64,000 nt of DNA from Polyporus tsugae (lineage: Eukaryota > Basidiomycota > Agaricomycetes > Polyporales > Polyporaceae), in the NCBI GenBank assembly GCA_024305745.1, contig JAHRBS010000001.1:1612001-1676000 (forward strand), read 5' to 3'. The notes beneath the pieces were generated by a model. The model had not been told where the DNA came from, did no database searches, and saw nothing but the letters and a program-made list of their open reading frames with translations. Every line of letters starts with the position of its first letter. Position 1 is the stretch's first letter. Below are positions 34,577-46,317 of this stretch, piece after piece. Both the position numbers and the translations under genes were made by a program.

Positions 34577-37500
34577 ATGTCGTCTCGTGGGGTCTGCAGA
34601 TACTATAGCACCCCTCGAGGGTGTAACCGCCCCGATTGCTCCTTCCAACATGTAGATGGAGGTACTAGTGGCGCGGGCGGACACAAAGGCACTTCCCAGG
34701 GCTCGTCCTCCCGTGGGTCGGGTCCGCGGGGAGGAGCACCTCGCTCTGCTCTACCTCGGGCTCCAAACGGTGTCTGCGACTTCTACTACAACAAAGGGTT
34801 CTGTTCACGAGGCTCCGACTGTCGTTTCCGACACGAGAGTTCCAGCCAAGGGCTCTCTCAAGCCTCTGCCACGCCGCTAGATAACATCGCTTCATTCTTG
34901 ACCCCCGCCGCTCTCGCCCGCATCCAGGGTCCTGGCACCGATGGCTTTTTCACCGCTTCGGTTGCTGAGATGAAGCCCTCAGAGGTCAACTACCACCTCA
35001 ACCGTTTCCTGGAGGACAACTTCAGGTTCCGATATGCCGCCGATGTGTATGGATTTGTTGCCTTGATGAACAACGTCAGTTCCGGAAACGATTCTTGGGT
35101 GAGTCATTATCTTCTTCTCATGCATCTCATCGCGTTAACGCTTCATACAGTCTCCTGAAGATGGACAAGTAAGCACTTATCGCTTCTCACTGCGATTCTC
35201 AACGTTGACGTTGAACGTAGCTGTTTCTGAACCGTGTCGGAACGGTACGTACCCTCCCGGATTGCTGTCTCCCTGCCCTTTTAACACCTCCTTTGTCCTT
35301 GGTAGAATAACGGCTTGCTTCGGATTGGGGATATTCTTGGATGGTCTCAGACTGTGACAATTCGTCCGAGAGAGCGGACAAGTCTCTCATTTGGGCGCGG
35401 ATATATTCCTCTGTTGAGAGTAAGTCCCAGATTAAATGTTTGTTAGCGATATCTCATTTCCCCCCGCCCATCGTGTAGTATATGTCTTCGGAATACGTGG
35501 TGAAGAGCATCACCAGCAAGACCGTCAAGTGAGTGCCTTGTCTCTGCCGCTCAAATATGGCTCCGGTGCTCACTGTTCTCTACAGCTCCCTTTACTCCCT
35601 CATACTCGAACATTTTGATCGGCTCTCTGAGATTGTACGGTCTTGTATGGAAGAAGCATTCAACACCCACAAATCGTTCGGGGAACCTGGACAACTCGAG
35701 TTGATGGGCAGCTCGATCTTTTCATGTATAGCCCAAGTTCTCTTCGAGTGCGTTACACTTTCCATACCTCGATCAACTCCATCATATTAAGCACTGTGAC
35801 CCAGATACATTACCCGGTTCAAAAATGCTGTCGCAACTCACCCGTCTTTGCTTGGACTCGTGACGAGTCTTGATAGTTGGACAGAGGCCTGGATCGAGGG
35901 CATCTCCACAACCCCTGCCACCTTTGCCGACTCAATCGCCAACGTTTCTCAACAGGCTCGTCGTTTGGTTATCGAGCGCCTCCGTGCATTGGTTGGCCGT
36001 CTCGTAGCTATCGTTGACCGTAAGCATAGGGACAACGAGCGTGGCAAGCAGCCCCCTCGCAACCCAGCCATCCTGACGAGCTCATCAAATGAAGGGGTCC
36101 TGGCGGCACTTCACAACGCTTATGAAGGGCCTGGTTCGCTTCGCCCTGATGGCCCTCGCCACGATAACGATTTTGTCGACATCGCCGACATCCAGATTGC
36201 ACCCACTCATGAAGAGCTCATCTCTCCCTTACAGCCATTCTTGCCCGCCAATCTATTCGGCGCTCCACACCCTTTTCCATCAGAGTCAACGGAGCAACTG
36301 CTGGACATACAATTCAGGCTGTTGCGTGAAGAGCTCACGTGCGTTTCTCCTTCTCTAATTGTCTGTCTTGCCTGCTAATCGTTTTTACAGTGCGTCCCTC
36401 CGCACCTCCGCGCAAGCGATCCTCTCCGATCTCAAAAAAGGGGACGGACAGACCCAACTTGACAAAGTCCTGAAGAAGTGTGGTGGAAAGTACCGTGGAC
36501 ACGCTATCGGTCAAGACACGGTACTGTTCAACGTCTACACCAACGTCGAGTTCCTCACCATTAGTCCCACTCATCGAGGGCTGAACGTCAGCGTCTCGAT
36601 CGACGCGCCTCCCGGTCGCGCCCGTGCGACGCAAGCCAAGTCCCGTGCGCACTTTTGGGAGACCATGGCCAGCAAACGACTGATGCAAGGCGGTCTGGTT
36701 GCTCTCGTCTGGCAGCGCGCGGGGACGACCGAGGTCCACCTCGGCACTGTCGCCAGCTCGCTCAGGGACCTGACGGACTCTGCGAAACAGAAAGCCGAGC
36801 GCGTCGACGTTCGGCTGTCGTTCTTCTCCCCCGAGATCGAGTTGCGCATCCTTCAGGAACTGCGCCTCCCAACCACGGAGCGGCGCTCGATGAAGCTGCT
36901 CGTCGAGGCGACCGTCATGTTCGAGTCCGTCCGCCCGTTCCTCGAGGCCCTGCGCGTCGAGCCCGAGAGCGTCCCCTTCAGTCGCTATCTCGTCCATCGC
37001 CCACCCGAGTTCTTCCAGACGCTCCAGATCTCTCCCCCTGCATACGCTACACTGCCCGACTACTCCTTCCAACTCGCTTCGCTCTTCCCTGCAGACTCGG
37101 GAGTGGACGACCTCAAGCTCGTCGTCAGCGACCCGGCCTCTATCGAGACCGCGCGCGACGTACTGAAACGCAGCAGCCGGCTTGACCCCAGCCAGGCTGA
37201 CGCAATGGTCGACACGCTGATAAGAGAGGTTTCCCTGATCCAAGGGTGAGTGCTCCGTCGTTCTAGCTAGCACCATCTAACGACCGTCGTCTCGTTAGGC
37301 CTCCTGGTACGGGAAAGGTAAGTCACTTGTTGTATGTCCCCGGATGCCCTATTGACAACGCATATGTAGAGTTACACTGGCGTCGAGCTTCTGCGAGTCC
37401 TCATCAAGAACCACGCTGGTCCCGTCCTTATGATCGCGTTCACGAACCACGCATTGGACCACATGCTTCGCTCGGTGCTTGATGCCGACATCACGAAGAA

Positions 37501-40500
37501 CATCGTCCGCTTGGGCTCTCGTTCCGCGGATGAGCGCATTGCTCCATTCTCACTCGAGCAACAGGAAAACGTTGCGGGTAGGACACGTCTCTCCGCTGCC
37601 TTCTCTGGCCATCGTCGCGCACTCAGAGATGTTGAGGATGAAATCAAGACTTTCATGGAGGGCTTCTTCAAAACCGAGGTCAGCAGCAGCGATCTCATCC
37701 GGTACCTCTCCATCCAATTCCCTGTCTTGCTCGACTCCATCGAGAACCCGCCGGAGTGGGTACGGGCGCTGCATACTTTCGACGCACAGGAGCAAGGCGA
37801 ATGGAGCGTCGCTGGCCGGAACGGAAAGGATGTCGGGGAGGTCGACATTTCGCTCTACGGATTCTGGTTGCGCGGAGGGGACGTCAAGTTCCTGAATGAC
37901 GCGCATTATTCCATGCGATACCGACAGGAGGCTCGACCGTCAGCTGCTCAGCAGAGACCTGCAAATCGATTCGAGATACTTCGATCAGATGCTGCTGACG
38001 AACCTGAAGTGCAAGCGGTTGATGAACCAGCTCCGAGTGACGCTTCCATTCACCTCGCCGAGGGCAACTCGGCGACTGCAAACGACGAGGATAGCGACTT
38101 TGTTGTCCTCGATGCGTCCCCGGAGGAAGAATGGCTGAACGACGTCATCCTCGCGGACCTCGATGAGCTGACGGATATCGACGAGGAGGAGCCATCCCTA
38201 TCCCCCCATCCCGTCCCTACACCAATTCACCCATCATCATCACCCCCTACTAACGAACGGACCTCGCTCGAGACCAGCCCTCAACCTTCGCTCGACGCTC
38301 AACCTGGCAATATCCGCCCCGATGATTTCACCGACCTCAAACAGTTCTTTACTGTATTAGGATGCCCCAACATTCCGTCCGTGCCCACGACGTCCCGGCC
38401 ACTGCATGACCTGCTGGGGGCGGATGAAGCGTGGCTGATGTCTTCGGCTGAACGTCGGCAACTTCATGCGATGTGGTCTGACGAAGTGCGGGTGGCGGCG
38501 CAGGATACGCAGAATCAAGAGTTCCGACGGCTCAGAGAGAAGCATGCGCACACCGCCCAGGAATTCTCGGAGGGCCAAGCCGAGGTAAGCTGAGACGTTG
38601 CGACTTGCTTGTTAACATTGCGTCTCATTCAATTCACCATTCCAGATCCGCAAACAGCTACTCAGGAACGTTGATATCATCGGATGCACGACAACCGGTC
38701 AGTGACCATAACTTTGGTGTATATACTGGGCTTTCCTCGAGATTGATCACCTGTTCCGTGGCTCAGGGGCTGCAAAGCTGACCGCGCTCCTCAAGGTAAC
38801 GTCTTCTGCCGACTGCTAACATGTCGTAGGATACAACACTAACCTCTACATGATTTGCCACTGCAGGGCATCGGCCCCAAAGTTCTCTTGGTAGAGGAGG
38901 CGGGACAAGTTCTCGAAGCACATGTCCTAGGAAGTTTGGTACCAAGCGTCCAGCATATGATCCTCATCGGCGATCCTCTCCAACTCCGGCCGACTCTAAA
39001 CAACTATTGTGAGTTGCAGCTTGACCATCCCGTTGTAAACATGACTTACCTTTCTTACATGAAGCCCTATCGATGGACCACAACCATGGCAAGATGGTAT
39101 ACAAGTTCGACATGTCTCTCATGGAACGCTTGTCATCTTCGGGGTTGCCTATGTCGCAAATCAATGTTCAGCGACGTATGCGACCTGAGATCGCGGACCT
39201 CGTCAGGTATGCCGAAGCAGTATCATGAGTAAGGACTCGTCTAACAGAGTCCTTGACAGGATGACTTTGTACCCTAGATTGGAGGACCACGAGCTGGTGA
39301 AGAATTACGCCCACGTCCAAGGCATGGCGAAGAATGTCTTCTTTTTCACACACGACCACAAGGAGAATGGTGGAGAGGACGACTTCGTCAGCAAGTACAA
39401 TCAGTTCGAGGTCTGTTCGCATCCGAAATCTCCGAGCATGCAATAATTTAGTTTCGTTTCGCAGGTCGACATGATCAAAGATCTAGTCCTCTACCTACTC
39501 CGGTGAGACATACTCCTTGACGAACACCCTCCATAAATCTTACTTGATTGCAGACAAGGACCGTACTCCGCTGAAGGAGATATCGTCGTGCTCTGTGCGT
39601 ACCTTGGGCAATTATCGCGGTTGCGGGACGCTCTGTCAAACGAGGTGGCTGTCGTTCTCGATGAACGTGATCAAGCGGAGCTGGACGACCGGAATGCTGA
39701 AGGCGAGGACATGGCGCAATCCGCAAATGCTTTCGAACGTGTGACAGTGTCTCGCAGGGTGCGCCTAACAGTCACATGTTGTACAAGCTGCAGCTGACTC
39801 GTGCTCCCCAGGTTCTTCTGCGGACCATCGACAATTTTCAGGGTGAAGAAGCCAAGGTGACTTGAGGTATTGCAAGCGCTGTGTGCAGGGCTAACCATGC
39901 CACAGATTGTGATCCTATCTCTTGTGCGCAACTCCGGTGGATCAGAAGAGGACGAAGCCTACGGGCATCACTCGAAAGGGCGTGTGAACATCGGGTTCTT
40001 GAGGGTGAGTCTACTCGATAGTCGCTGCCGTCGTAGCGCTAACAGTAGTTTCATTCATCCCAGTCCGAGAATAGAACAAATGGTGTGTTCTTTATTGTAC
40101 CTCATGAGACGAACCGAGTTTTGATTGTTCCGCGATAGTCGCTCTTTCACGCGCTCGCGAGGGGATGTACATCATGGGCAACGCGACAAATCTCTCTGCG
40201 AGGAGTAAGATGTGGCGCGAAATTATCGAGGAGTTGGGCAAACGAGATTGCCTGGGCACTGCATTCCCGATTGCTTGCCAGCGCCACCCGCATACCGTAG
40301 AATCGATCTCCAAGCCAGGACAACTGCCCCGCATCGCCCCTGATGGTGAGGCCTTGACGTACGATATCTCTGTGATCAACACGTTATAACCGCCTCCACC
40401 TTTTCAGGTGGTTGCCTCCTCCAATGTGACACACGTCTCAAGTGCGGGCACCTCTGCCCGTACAAGGTAAGCCTTCGTTTCGGACCAGTTCAAATATATC

Positions 40501-43200
40501 TGACATTGTCTTCCAGTGCCACTCGGACGACCCGAGGCATGTCTCCGTTTCGTGCGTGCAGCGCTGCACTCGATTGTGTCCGCGTCAACACCCCTGCACG
40601 AAGCAATGCGCCGATCCTTGTGGAGAATGTCACACTGAGGTTCCGAACGTTCAATTGCCCTGCAGTCACATTATTTCTCGAGTATTCTGGTTGGTTTAAA
40701 CCCTGCAATGCCGGTACTAGCTCTGACTTTCCCTCTCGTTAGTTTCCAACTCGACAATCTGGAGAACGTATTCTGTCCAGAGCTCGTTGCAAAACAGCTT
40801 GCTGGTTGCGAGCACGAAGCGACAATGCGGTGTTCCGACGATCCGCGTCGATACCCGTGTCGAGAGACATGCAATGGGATCATGTCGTGCTGTGGACGTT
40901 CCTGCAAGGCGCAATGCCACGAATGTCAATTCCTGAATGCCGCTCCCGAGCCTCAAGATGACAAGGCGGACGATGCTGTGGAGGAGCAACTTGAACGCCC
41001 AGTCCAGCGAGTTACACACGTTGGACATCCCTGCCAGAGGAGCCTGTTCTGCGGTCACTTGTGCGGGAAGCAATGCTCTGCAGATCATGAATGCAGATCA
41101 GAGTGCAAAGAGGCTTGCCGACAGGTCTGCACTCATGCGCGTTGCAGGAACTATTGTTCTGTACCTTGTGCGCCTTGCCAGGAACCATGTGCTTGGTAGG
41201 TCTTGCTCGTGATCTTGGTAGACATACAACTCATACGGCTCTAGGCGCTGCTCTCATTTTGTGTGCGCTCTTCCTTGTGGAGCGGTGCGTGACACTTCGT
41301 CCCCCAGCATGCTACTACTTATGTCTACCCCAGATATGTGCTCGTCTCCCCTGCGACAAACGCTGCGAGCAAGTTCTCAGCTGTGGCCATCGCTGCCCAT
41401 CTGGTAGGTTCTACTATAAATGATACTTATGAGAGCACTTCTGATCCAAGTGCTACAGTTTGTGGGGAGGATTGTTCAATCCAAGTCTGCCCGGTCTGTG
41501 CCAACGACGAAGTGAAGTCCAGCATTGTCGACCTAGTCATGCAACGCACCCTGGCCGACCTTGATCCCGAAAGCGAAAGCTTGGACGAAGTGACTATCAC
41601 TATCCCAAATTGCGGGCATGTCTTCACTGTGGAGACCCTTGACGGCCACTGCGAACTCAACCAGTACTACCGGCGAGAGGGTCCAGAGGGAAAGTGGCTC
41701 GGGCTTGAGGCTCCTCCCCCCGGCTTCAAGCAACCTCCTACATGCCCAACATGCCGCAGCGCAATCACTGCTCCTCGCTATGGGCGCGCTTTCAAACGGG
41801 CTGACCTGGATATCCTTGAGAACAATGTTGCGTTCCACATGTCCAAGTCGCTGAAGGCAGTACAGGCCAAGCTGGACACCATCTCGAAACCTACCTTGGA
41901 GGGCAACGTGAGGGAGCTCGCCGCGCATACCAAAGCTGCTCCTTTGAAGATCTTTACGAAGGAGCTGAAGGCGTTGCAGCGCGACCAGGGGGCCTTGCTC
42001 AAGACCTCCCGCTCTATCCCGCTCACCCAGCAACATATCGACCCTCTCAACAATCAACTCCACAGACTCCCCGCAGATGAAGCGAAGGCTTTGAAGAAGG
42101 CCATCCTGCCGCTATTCACTGCGTACAAGGACACGGCCTTGGCCTCTCAGACCCGATCTGCGCACTCGCACGCTTGGGAAGCGTCCTTTGCCTACCTGTA
42201 CCAGAAGGAGATGGATGATATTGTCGCGAACCCGGTCAACGCTCCGCGAAACCCTCAGGAGTACGCCATGCGCGCCGCCAGGATGAAGGTCGGCCAGCCA
42301 CCCCCGCGTGCCGACAAGCGCTTCCTCGTCGAGGCATTCTGGACCACCATCAACATCCGCCTGTCCATCGCCGCGCTCGTGGGGACGTGGGTCGACGCCG
42401 TCAGCAACCGCACGAAGTACCCTCCCGGAAACCGGCGCGTCTGGGCGAGCTACGTCGTCTTCGTCCTCCGCTCCTGCGCCGCCGACGTCGAGCTCGCACT
42501 CCAGATCACGCAGGTGTCGGAAAGCTTCCGCCAGGAGGCGAGCACCGTGCTCCTGCTCGTGCGCGTCGAGCTGGAGCAGTTCCGCTTCAACATGCATATG
42601 ACGAAGCAGAGCACGGCCAAGATGACTGTGGAGGGCCGCGCGAAGCTTGCGGACATTGCGAAGGAGAAGCGGGTGAGCGCTGAAGAGCGAACTGCGGCGG
42701 TTCGTGTGCGCGGCCAACGTCGACGAGGAGCTTCAGACTGGCTGCGTTCCGACTTTGTCGAGCCTGTTCAGGCCATCTTGGACGACTGGAAGGCGCTGGA
42801 GCGCTCGCTCCGCGATGACACGTTCTATGAGCCCGTCTCGCTCGAGGAGCTCACGCAGATCGTCAAAGGACTCAACTTTTGTGAGTTCCAGCCCTCCTTC
42901 TCCATGTAAAATGTTATCTGACCTGTGCTACCGTAGCACATACTGGTCACTTCTACAAATGTCCCAACGGACACGTCTTCGTCATTACCGAGGTGAGCCA
43001 CACCCGGTTTTTAAAGTTTAACCCTCATTTACACCTTGCAGTGTGGCGGAGCAGCACAGACTTCCTTCTGCAGGGACTGCGGCGAACCAATTGGCGGCAC
43101 AGGGCACAGTCTTCTGACTACGAACAGTCGCGCAACGGAGCTGGAAGATATCGCACGGGCGCATGGGTCTCAGAGGAGCCCATGGAGTTGGGGAGTGTGA
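34577..43200 (+). CDS. NFX1/ZNFX1-type helicase with CCCH, NF-X1 and RZ zinc fingers
   Basis: This very large SF1 RNA helicase-like protein is related to animal ZNFX1 and fission yeast Hrr1, which act in small-RNA silencing and RNA surveillance. The N-terminus (start 34577) carries two CCCH fingers (CRYYSTPRGCNRPDCSFQH and CDFYYNKGFCSRGSDCRFRH). The helicase core has QGPPGTGKS (37290-37325), AFTNHALDHML, Walker B VLLVEEAGQVLE (about 38885), LIGDPLQLRPTLNN, TIDNFQGEEAKIVILSL (about 39830-39925) and NVALSRAREGMYIMG. NF-X1-type Cys/His repeats follow (about 40430-41490), then an all-helical region. The last exons form an RZ-type finger: HFYKCPNGHVFVITECGG with SFCRDCGEPIGGTGHSL. The stop is TGA at 43198-43200. 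Roughly 20 or more introns give over 2000 residues. An acidic insert at 38080-38330 separates the helicase motifs. Role in silencing is inferred from homologues. Confidence 0.9.
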
Positions 43201-43775
43201 AGATAGACGCTGCCAGTAAGCTTTCACCATACTTAAAGGAGTCCAATGGTCGCTATCATGTCTGCCAAAGAACTGCGTGCATTAGGGCTGACTGTACGAT
43301 ATATATCACGGGTATCAAAATTTGTCTACGTTTGGCATAGACCTGAATGTTCTTGTCGTAGCACGGAGAGACGGATGGCAGGGCACTTACACGTGGGTCC
43401 GTCTTTCTGCAACCTTCCTGCGCGCCCCACGCACCGCTATCCCGCCGGATCCCTACTGCCACAACGGCCCCAGCACGTCTCTCCCACCGGCAAGAGGCTC
43501 CTGTCTCAGCGTCGGCGACTGCGCGTTGTGCAAGCAGTCCTTCCGCTCCTTCTACCCTCCATGACGCATCTTCCACTCGCGGGAGGCTTATGTCTCGTTC
43601 ACGACCATGCACCGTGCGCAAGGTTACCATCCCTTAGGCCTCCTCCCACTCTTTTGATCACTTTCCCGCTCGCCCGTTCCACCTGCCGCCATAACACACC
43701 CAGCGACCGGCTCAATAATAAGGTCCCTACCAGCCCGACTGTTTCCATTGACTTCGGCGGCGTCACCACAACATG
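43201..43775. other. 3' flank of the helicase gene, no gene resolved
   Basis: Long frames on both strands (43246-43959 + and 43256-43630 -) have no domain and no codon preference. The segment probably contains the helicase 3' untranslated region. Confidence 0.4.
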
Positions 43776-44435
43776 TCACTGCATTCTAATCTCAGCGCAG
43801 TCATCGGCCAACGTTAACGGAGGAAGGAGCTTAGCATCCATCCCTGCACCACCCTTTCTCCTCCCACCATCATTCATCTCATCTTCAGTTCCCATCTCAA
43901 TGATACCACCTTCGCCCAAAACTACCGTGATGCTAGGAAACAGCATCGAAGAGTTGTGAGTGAACGGACCAGCGCGCGTGAGGGCACCCGATGGGCTGTC
44001 GGCCACATCGTCCGAGACAATCCACTCTTGCCACCCAACGTCGTCGCTGGGGAGCTCCAGCAATGTAGGCTGAAATGGGTTGCCTCCCAGTACTCGCATT
44101 TCATGCACGATGAAGAGCGCCGGGAGTGGCGCATGGAGATCGCGAATGTCCAGACCCACAGCCTTCCCGTGAAATGGGCGATGATTGGGGAAGTCGCAGT
44201 AGTTGATAAACACGAATTTCTGAGACTGAAGTCTGTCCTCAGCTCCGTTGCCCAACTGATGATACAATACGGAGACATGACTCGACTCACTGGGGGATGA
44301 AACCGTATGAAGACTTTGTAGGTTTCGAACAGTCTGCGGTGATTCACACACATGCGGACGGTGTTTCGAGGTTCGAGGGCGGGCTGTTGGTTGGCTTGGT
44401 TGGGGAGCCATCCGTGTTCCCGGAGCTCCGCCCAC
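43776..44435 (-). CDS. Uncharacterised ORF, about 219 residues, low confidence
   Basis: This single uninterrupted minus-strand frame starts at the ATG at 44435. The middle part reads like a folded protein (KFVFINYCDFPNHRPF, GLDIRDLHAPLPALFIVHEM, FQPTLLELPSDDVGWQEWIV), while the first 50 residues are Pro/Ser/Gln-rich. No family is recognised. The plus strand across 43956-44300 is also open and also looks protein-like (SQYSHFMHDEERREW, VVDKHEFLRLKSVL), so the coding strand is not settled. There is no clear promoter. It may be an orphan gene, part of a spliced gene, or neither. Confidence 0.3.
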   Translation of the reverse strand: MGGAPGTRMAPQPSQPTARPRTSKHRPHVCESPQTVRNLQSLHTVSSPSESSHVSVLYHQLGNGAEDRLQSQKFVFINYCDFPNHRPFHGKAVGLDIRDLHAPLPALFIVHEMRVLGGNPFQPTLLELPSDDVGWQEWIVSDDVADSPSGALTRAGPFTHNSSMLFPSITVVLGEGGIIEMGTEDEMNDGGRRKGGAGMDAKLLPPLTLADDCAEIRMQ

Positions 44436-46317
44436 TAGTACAGCGTATTAGCGTCAGCCGGAAAGCATTTTGGGCCGATGGTTAGTATTGACTCACTGTT
44501 TGCCCCTCGGACTTAGAAATTATGTTCAAATATCCAAGGAGTTGTTTGACGTTCTGTCCACAGACGACGCAGCGCGATTTCTTGAGGAAAACATCTCGGC
44601 AGCGAATCGCCTTCTCGCAGGCGCGAGAGGTTTTGATACTAGAGGAATCACAGTCGCGTAGCCGAGGGGGCGTACCCTTCAGGGGGCCCCTTTGTCGAGA
44701 GAGGGAGGGAAAACATGTCGAGAGCGGGCTGTTGAGCGCGGCACTGCCAAGCGCTGGCAGCCAACATAGCCGCTAGGCTGTGACACCGCCATAGCGCCAG
44801 TTGTCACACATGCCAGATTACTCATAGCCTCGTCTATGATAATCACGCACAGCTCGACTGTGCACCGTGTATGCTACTGTACAGTTCTTATGTAATCTAG
44901 TAGTATATATACGGGCTCCCCAGAGCCCCCAATACAGACAGTTCTTTACACCCTACCACCATCATCACTTAACAAGCCTCAACAACCCCTCCAGGTGAGT
45001 ATGCGGAGCTTCCGCTAGAGTTGCTGCCCGGTGTGGGCTTTGCCCCCGGGTTCAACACGGGCATGTTGGCAGGCGGCGGCAGAGAGTACAAGTACTGTGG
45101 GCGAGCAACGAGCGCGGTCAGCTTTAAGTCTTGCGACGAGGCTTAGGGGTCCACAGGCGCTAAAACTGCCGGGGTTCGGATTTACTAATCCTGGATCACT
45201 CCTGGACGCCAAAATGACGTAAGAGTTGGTTGGTAGCCGCGCCGCTCGCGACTCCGAGTCGACGTCCCGAGGTCAGTACTTGGAGGTCGGAAAGGGCTGG
45301 GAAAAAATGTGGTACCCTGCACCAATTCCCTGAACATGTATACTGCCCATCATTTACTGTGTTCCATGCAGACCATCAAATAGTTCTGCAAGATCGCTGG
45401 GTATTGGAGGGAACGAGTTGTTCAAGTTCGGTGGCGGGCGCTTGTGATACTATATTAGGGGCTTTGTTTGGTTGTGTTTATGATATTGGCGACGGTCCGA
45501 GAAATCTTGTCAACTTGAAGTAGTTAAGTACTACTGCAGTACTAGGAGAAACCAGGGAGTTGAAACGAGGTGCGACCTTTGCATGCTGACGAGACTGCAT
45601 ATTTACATGTTTGGTTCAACCGTACCAGCCCCACTTATCCTGTGCCAGTCTGGATCCAATCAACCCTGCGGCTGCTTGTTGATTTCCGTGAAAAGATCCG
45701 TCCATCCGCCCAGCTGGCATATCCATCGGGAATCTTCTTCCACCAGGCCTCCTTCGGTCCAGATCTACATTTGGATCATACATATTATGACCTAGTAATA
45801 GTATGACGGTACCATCACATCCCCCGACATCTGCGCCACCACCGCTCCTGATGACAGTTGGCTTCTCGGCGTCGTCTCTCGGAGTCAGACAGTCGCCATC
45901 CACCACACCATCCGACACTTGGATCCAATCCTGCCACGGAATAGTTCTATACTACAGAAACCTTGTGCGGAACATATTCCAAAGCGAGATCGACATTCAC
46001 TGCCCTGTTAAAGGATGAGTACCAGCCCCCTCAATTTGACTCGCTGTAGGTCCGTCACTGACAGTCGCGTCCCACGCATACCCGATGTGTGGAGCTCGTT
46101 AGGAGCTCGGAGTCCATGTCTTAACACATTTATACATCTTACCGCGACGTCGATGCAGGCGCCGGAGCAAGGGCTTGCTCCGAACCGCCGTGTCGTCGTA
46201 CTTATAAAGGTCAGCCACCGCCCAGTGACTACTTAGGAGCAACCCCTTCATGACGTCAATTATATTACCCGCAGAAAGCCCATATCAAACGTCTCCCTAG
46301 CGAAGACAAGCTCTATC
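44436..46317. other. Unresolved region with an LTR-like promoter segment
   Basis: A plus-strand patch at about 44510-44661 encodes SKELFDVLSTDDAARFLEEN and ends at a stop, but no upstream exon joins it. At 44790-44995 the sequence runs TGTCACA, then TATATATAC (about 44904), then a GGGCTCCCCAGAGCCC hairpin, then an A/C-rich leader. This order resembles the U3-R part of fungal Ty3-type long terminal repeats. No second copy, primer site or polymerase domain was found, so a solo LTR or an ordinary promoter are both possible. The rest, 45000-46300, shows no supported gene. Confidence 0.3.

Noticed and set aside
36335..37276. 313-codon minus-strand open frame
   Set aside because: Antisense to a helicase exon (36359-37249) whose plus-strand frame leads directly into the Walker A motif.
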